Positions 4,956 through 6,529 of a stretch of 6,529 nucleotides of DNA are shown here, one piece after another (position 1 is the first letter of the stretch; each line of letters begins with the position of its first letter). The stretch is from Balneolales bacterium (GTDB lineage Bacteria; Bacteroidota; Rhodothermia; Balneolales; Natronogracilivirgulaceae): positions 1 through 6,529 of the forward strand of contig SKNL01000150.1 in NCBI GenBank assembly GCA_007120555.1, read 5' to 3'. Made by a program: the position numbers and the translations under genes. The notes below the pieces were generated by a model. The model was not told where the DNA came from. It was given only the letters and a program-made list of their open reading frames with translations, and did not search any database.

Positions 4956-6529
4956 ATGCCAATATACAGTGACCTGAAATCGCTCAAAAAGAAATTGTCA
5001 GAAGACGAATTTGATGATTTTGAACAAGCCATACCCCTTTTGTCGGAGGAAGAAGAAAAACGGATGACGGAATCCGACATACCGGACCAGCTTCCGATCC
5101 TTCCGCTCAAGAACACGGTTTTATATCCCGGTGTGGTCATCCCGATAACCGTTGGACGGGATCGCTCGCTGGATCTTGTCAAAAAAGCCTATGAAACGGA
5201 CAAGATCATCGGCATCGTCACGCAAAAGAAACAGGACCAGGAAGACCCGGCCCCGGATGAGCTGTACCATGTCGGGACCGTAGCACAGATCCTCAAACTC
5301 ATCAAAATGCCCGATGGCAGTAAAAGTATTGTGATCCAGGGGAAAAGCGTCTTTGAAATAGACGAGTTCACGCAGTTCGACCCCTACTACATTGCAAAGA
5401 TCCGGCCCTTCATCTACAATCAGGACGTGTCCGGCGTGGAGCTGGATGCCGCCCTGAGATCCATCAAGGAGACAGCAATACAGATTGTCAATCTCTCCCC
5501 GAATATCCCGTCGGAAGCCGGTATTGCCATCAACAACATCAACAGCCCGACCTTCCTGCTGAACTTCATCAGTTCCAACCTGAATATAAGCCTGGATGAA
5601 AAACAGCGCCTCCTGGAAATCAAAACCTTCTCCGAAAAAATGGAGAAGGTGATGAACTACCTCAAGAAGGAGATGCAGGTACTCAATCTGAGCGAGGAAA
5701 TCCGATCAAAAGTCAAAACCGATATTGACAAGCAGCAGAAAGATTTCTATCTGCGCCAACAGCTCAAGGCCATTCAGGAAGAACTGGGCGAGGACAGTGA
5801 ACTCGAGGATGTAAACAAGCTTCGCGCCAAGGCGAAGGATAAATCTTTTCCCGAACACGTGCAGAACGTTCTGGACAAGGAACTGGACCGGCTGGAGCGG
5901 ACTCCTGCCAATGCTCCCAATCATGGTGTTATCTACAACTATGTAGAGTGGCTGGTAGACCTCCCCTGGAACCACTACTCAAAGGACAAACTAGACCTGA
6001 AACGGGCCAGGAAAATCCTGGATGAGGATCACTACGGACTTGAAAAAGTCAAAAAAAGAATCGTCGAATACCTGGCGGTCCTGAAGCTCAAAAAAGACAT
6101 GAAGGCGCCCATTTTGTGCTTTTACGGACCTCCCGGCGTTGGTAAAACCTCGCTCGGGCGATCCATAGCCAGGGCCATGGACCGTGAGTTCCAGCGCTTC
6201 AGTGTAGGTGGACTTCAGGACGAGGCAGAGATTCGCGGCCACAGGCGAACCTACATCGGAGCCCTTCCGGGACGTATCATCCAGAGCATCAAAAAAGCAG
6301 GGACCAGCAATCCGCTGATGATGCTCGATGAAATTGACAAGGTGGGCATGAATTTCCGGGGAGACCCGACTTCCGCCCTTCTTGAAGTACTCGATCCGGA
6401 ACAGAATCACACGTTCTACGACAATTACCTTGAGGTGGAATACGACCTTTCCAAGATTCTTTTCATCGCCACAGCCAATAACACGGACACCATCCCTCCT
6501 GCCCTGCGCGATCGCATGGAGATGATCTA
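4956..6529 (+). CDS. lon: ATP-dependent serine protease Lon, N-terminal part (3' end outside window)
   Basis: Cytoplasmic AAA+ protease that unfolds and degrades misfolded and short-lived regulatory proteins. The window holds 524 residues plus two bases. Residues 1-45 are an acidic, charged extension absent from E. coli Lon. The substrate-recognition LAN domain starts at LPILPLKNTVLYPG (46-59) and runs to about 245. A helical coiled-coil stretch follows (about 248-312, including FYLRQQLKAIQEELGE). The AAA+ module shows Walker A GPPGVGKT (391-398), the Lon signature DEAEIRGHRRTYIGALPGR (422-440), Walker B LMMLDEID (454-461), sensor-1 Asn508, and candidate arginine fingers in LRDR (517-520). 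The sensor-2 region and the Ser-Lys protease domain lie beyond the window. ATG 4956 is the first possible start, because an in-frame TGA lies at 4926-4928. No Shine-Dalgarno match precedes it, as is common in Bacteroidota. All motifs seen are intact. Confidence 0.96.
   Translation, partial: MPIYSDLKSLKKKLSEDEFDDFEQAIPLLSEEEEKRMTESDIPDQLPILPLKNTVLYPGVVIPITVGRDRSLDLVKKAYETDKIIGIVTQKKQDQEDPAPDELYHVGTVAQILKLIKMPDGSKSIVIQGKSVFEIDEFTQFDPYYIAKIRPFIYNQDVSGVELDAALRSIKETAIQIVNLSPNIPSEAGIAINNINSPTFLLNFISSNLNISLDEKQRLLEIKTFSEKMEKVMNYLKKEMQVLNLSEEIRSKVKTDIDKQQKDFYLRQQLKAIQEELGEDSELEDVNKLRAKAKDKSFPEHVQNVLDKELDRLERTPANAPNHGVIYNYVEWLVDLPWNHYSKDKLDLKRARKILDEDHYGLEKVKKRIVEYLAVLKLKKDMKAPILCFYGPPGVGKTSLGRSIARAMDREFQRFSVGGLQDEAEIRGHRRTYIGALPGRIIQSIKKAGTSNPLMMLDEIDKVGMNFRGDPTSALLEVLDPEQNHTFYDNYLEVEYDLSKILFIATANNTDTIPPALRDRMEMI

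Noticed and set aside
5706..6410. Long minus-strand reading frames opposite lon
   Set aside because: Lon is unmistakable on the plus strand with intact Walker A and B motifs; the antisense frames have no supporting features.
1..6529. A novel defence, secretion or mobile system spanning the window
   Set aside because: All four genes are housekeeping or envelope types with no transposase, integrase, toxin-antitoxin, CRISPR or repeat-array signal; the orientation pattern shows separate transcription units rather than a coordinated cassette.

Overview
This 6.5 kb window looks like ordinary bacterial chromosome with four protein genes, two of them cut by the window edges. I see no mobile element, CRISPR array, rRNA or tRNA. 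The organism is most likely in the Bacteroidota or a sister phylum such as Balneolota/Rhodothermota. The reasons are a near-perfect Bacteroidota-type promoter (TTG, 20 nt, TAnnTTTG) before the outer-membrane gene, a protein with features of a Gram-negative outer-membrane barrel (signal peptide, C-terminal phenylalanine), a Lon protease with an acidic N-terminal extension, and generally weak ribosome-binding sites. The coding regions sampled are moderately GC-rich. The phylum assignment is inference.

Layout from left to right. (1) Positions 1-1679, plus strand: the C-terminal three quarters of a UvrD/PcrA-type DNA helicase, beginning inside the Walker B motif and ending in a Tudor-like C-terminal domain. 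(2) Positions 1711-2835, minus strand and convergent with the helicase: a complete site-2-protease (M50) membrane metalloprotease with two C-terminal CBS domains. (3) Positions 2836-3089: a divergent promoter region with a recognisable promoter for the rightward gene and a small dyad. (4) Positions 3090-4601, plus strand: a 503-residue secreted protein, probably an outer-membrane beta-barrel of unknown function. (5) Positions 4602-4955: a non-coding stretch with a strong 12-bp hairpin terminator followed by an AT-rich, dyad-rich segment in front of lon. (6) Positions 4956-6529, plus strand: the N-terminal 524 residues of the ATP-dependent protease Lon, cut off in the AAA+ module.

The genes are not an obvious operon: the first two converge, the second and third diverge, and a hairpin separates the third from lon. 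Two of the four encode proteases (a membrane metalloprotease and Lon) and one a putative outer-membrane protein. That invites a protein quality-control or envelope-stress reading, but nothing in the sequence directly links them. I did not find a convincing new biological system here. The parts most worth a second look are the cluster of inverted repeats upstream of lon, the unassigned outer-membrane protein, and the CBS-tailed site-2 protease with no visible partner.
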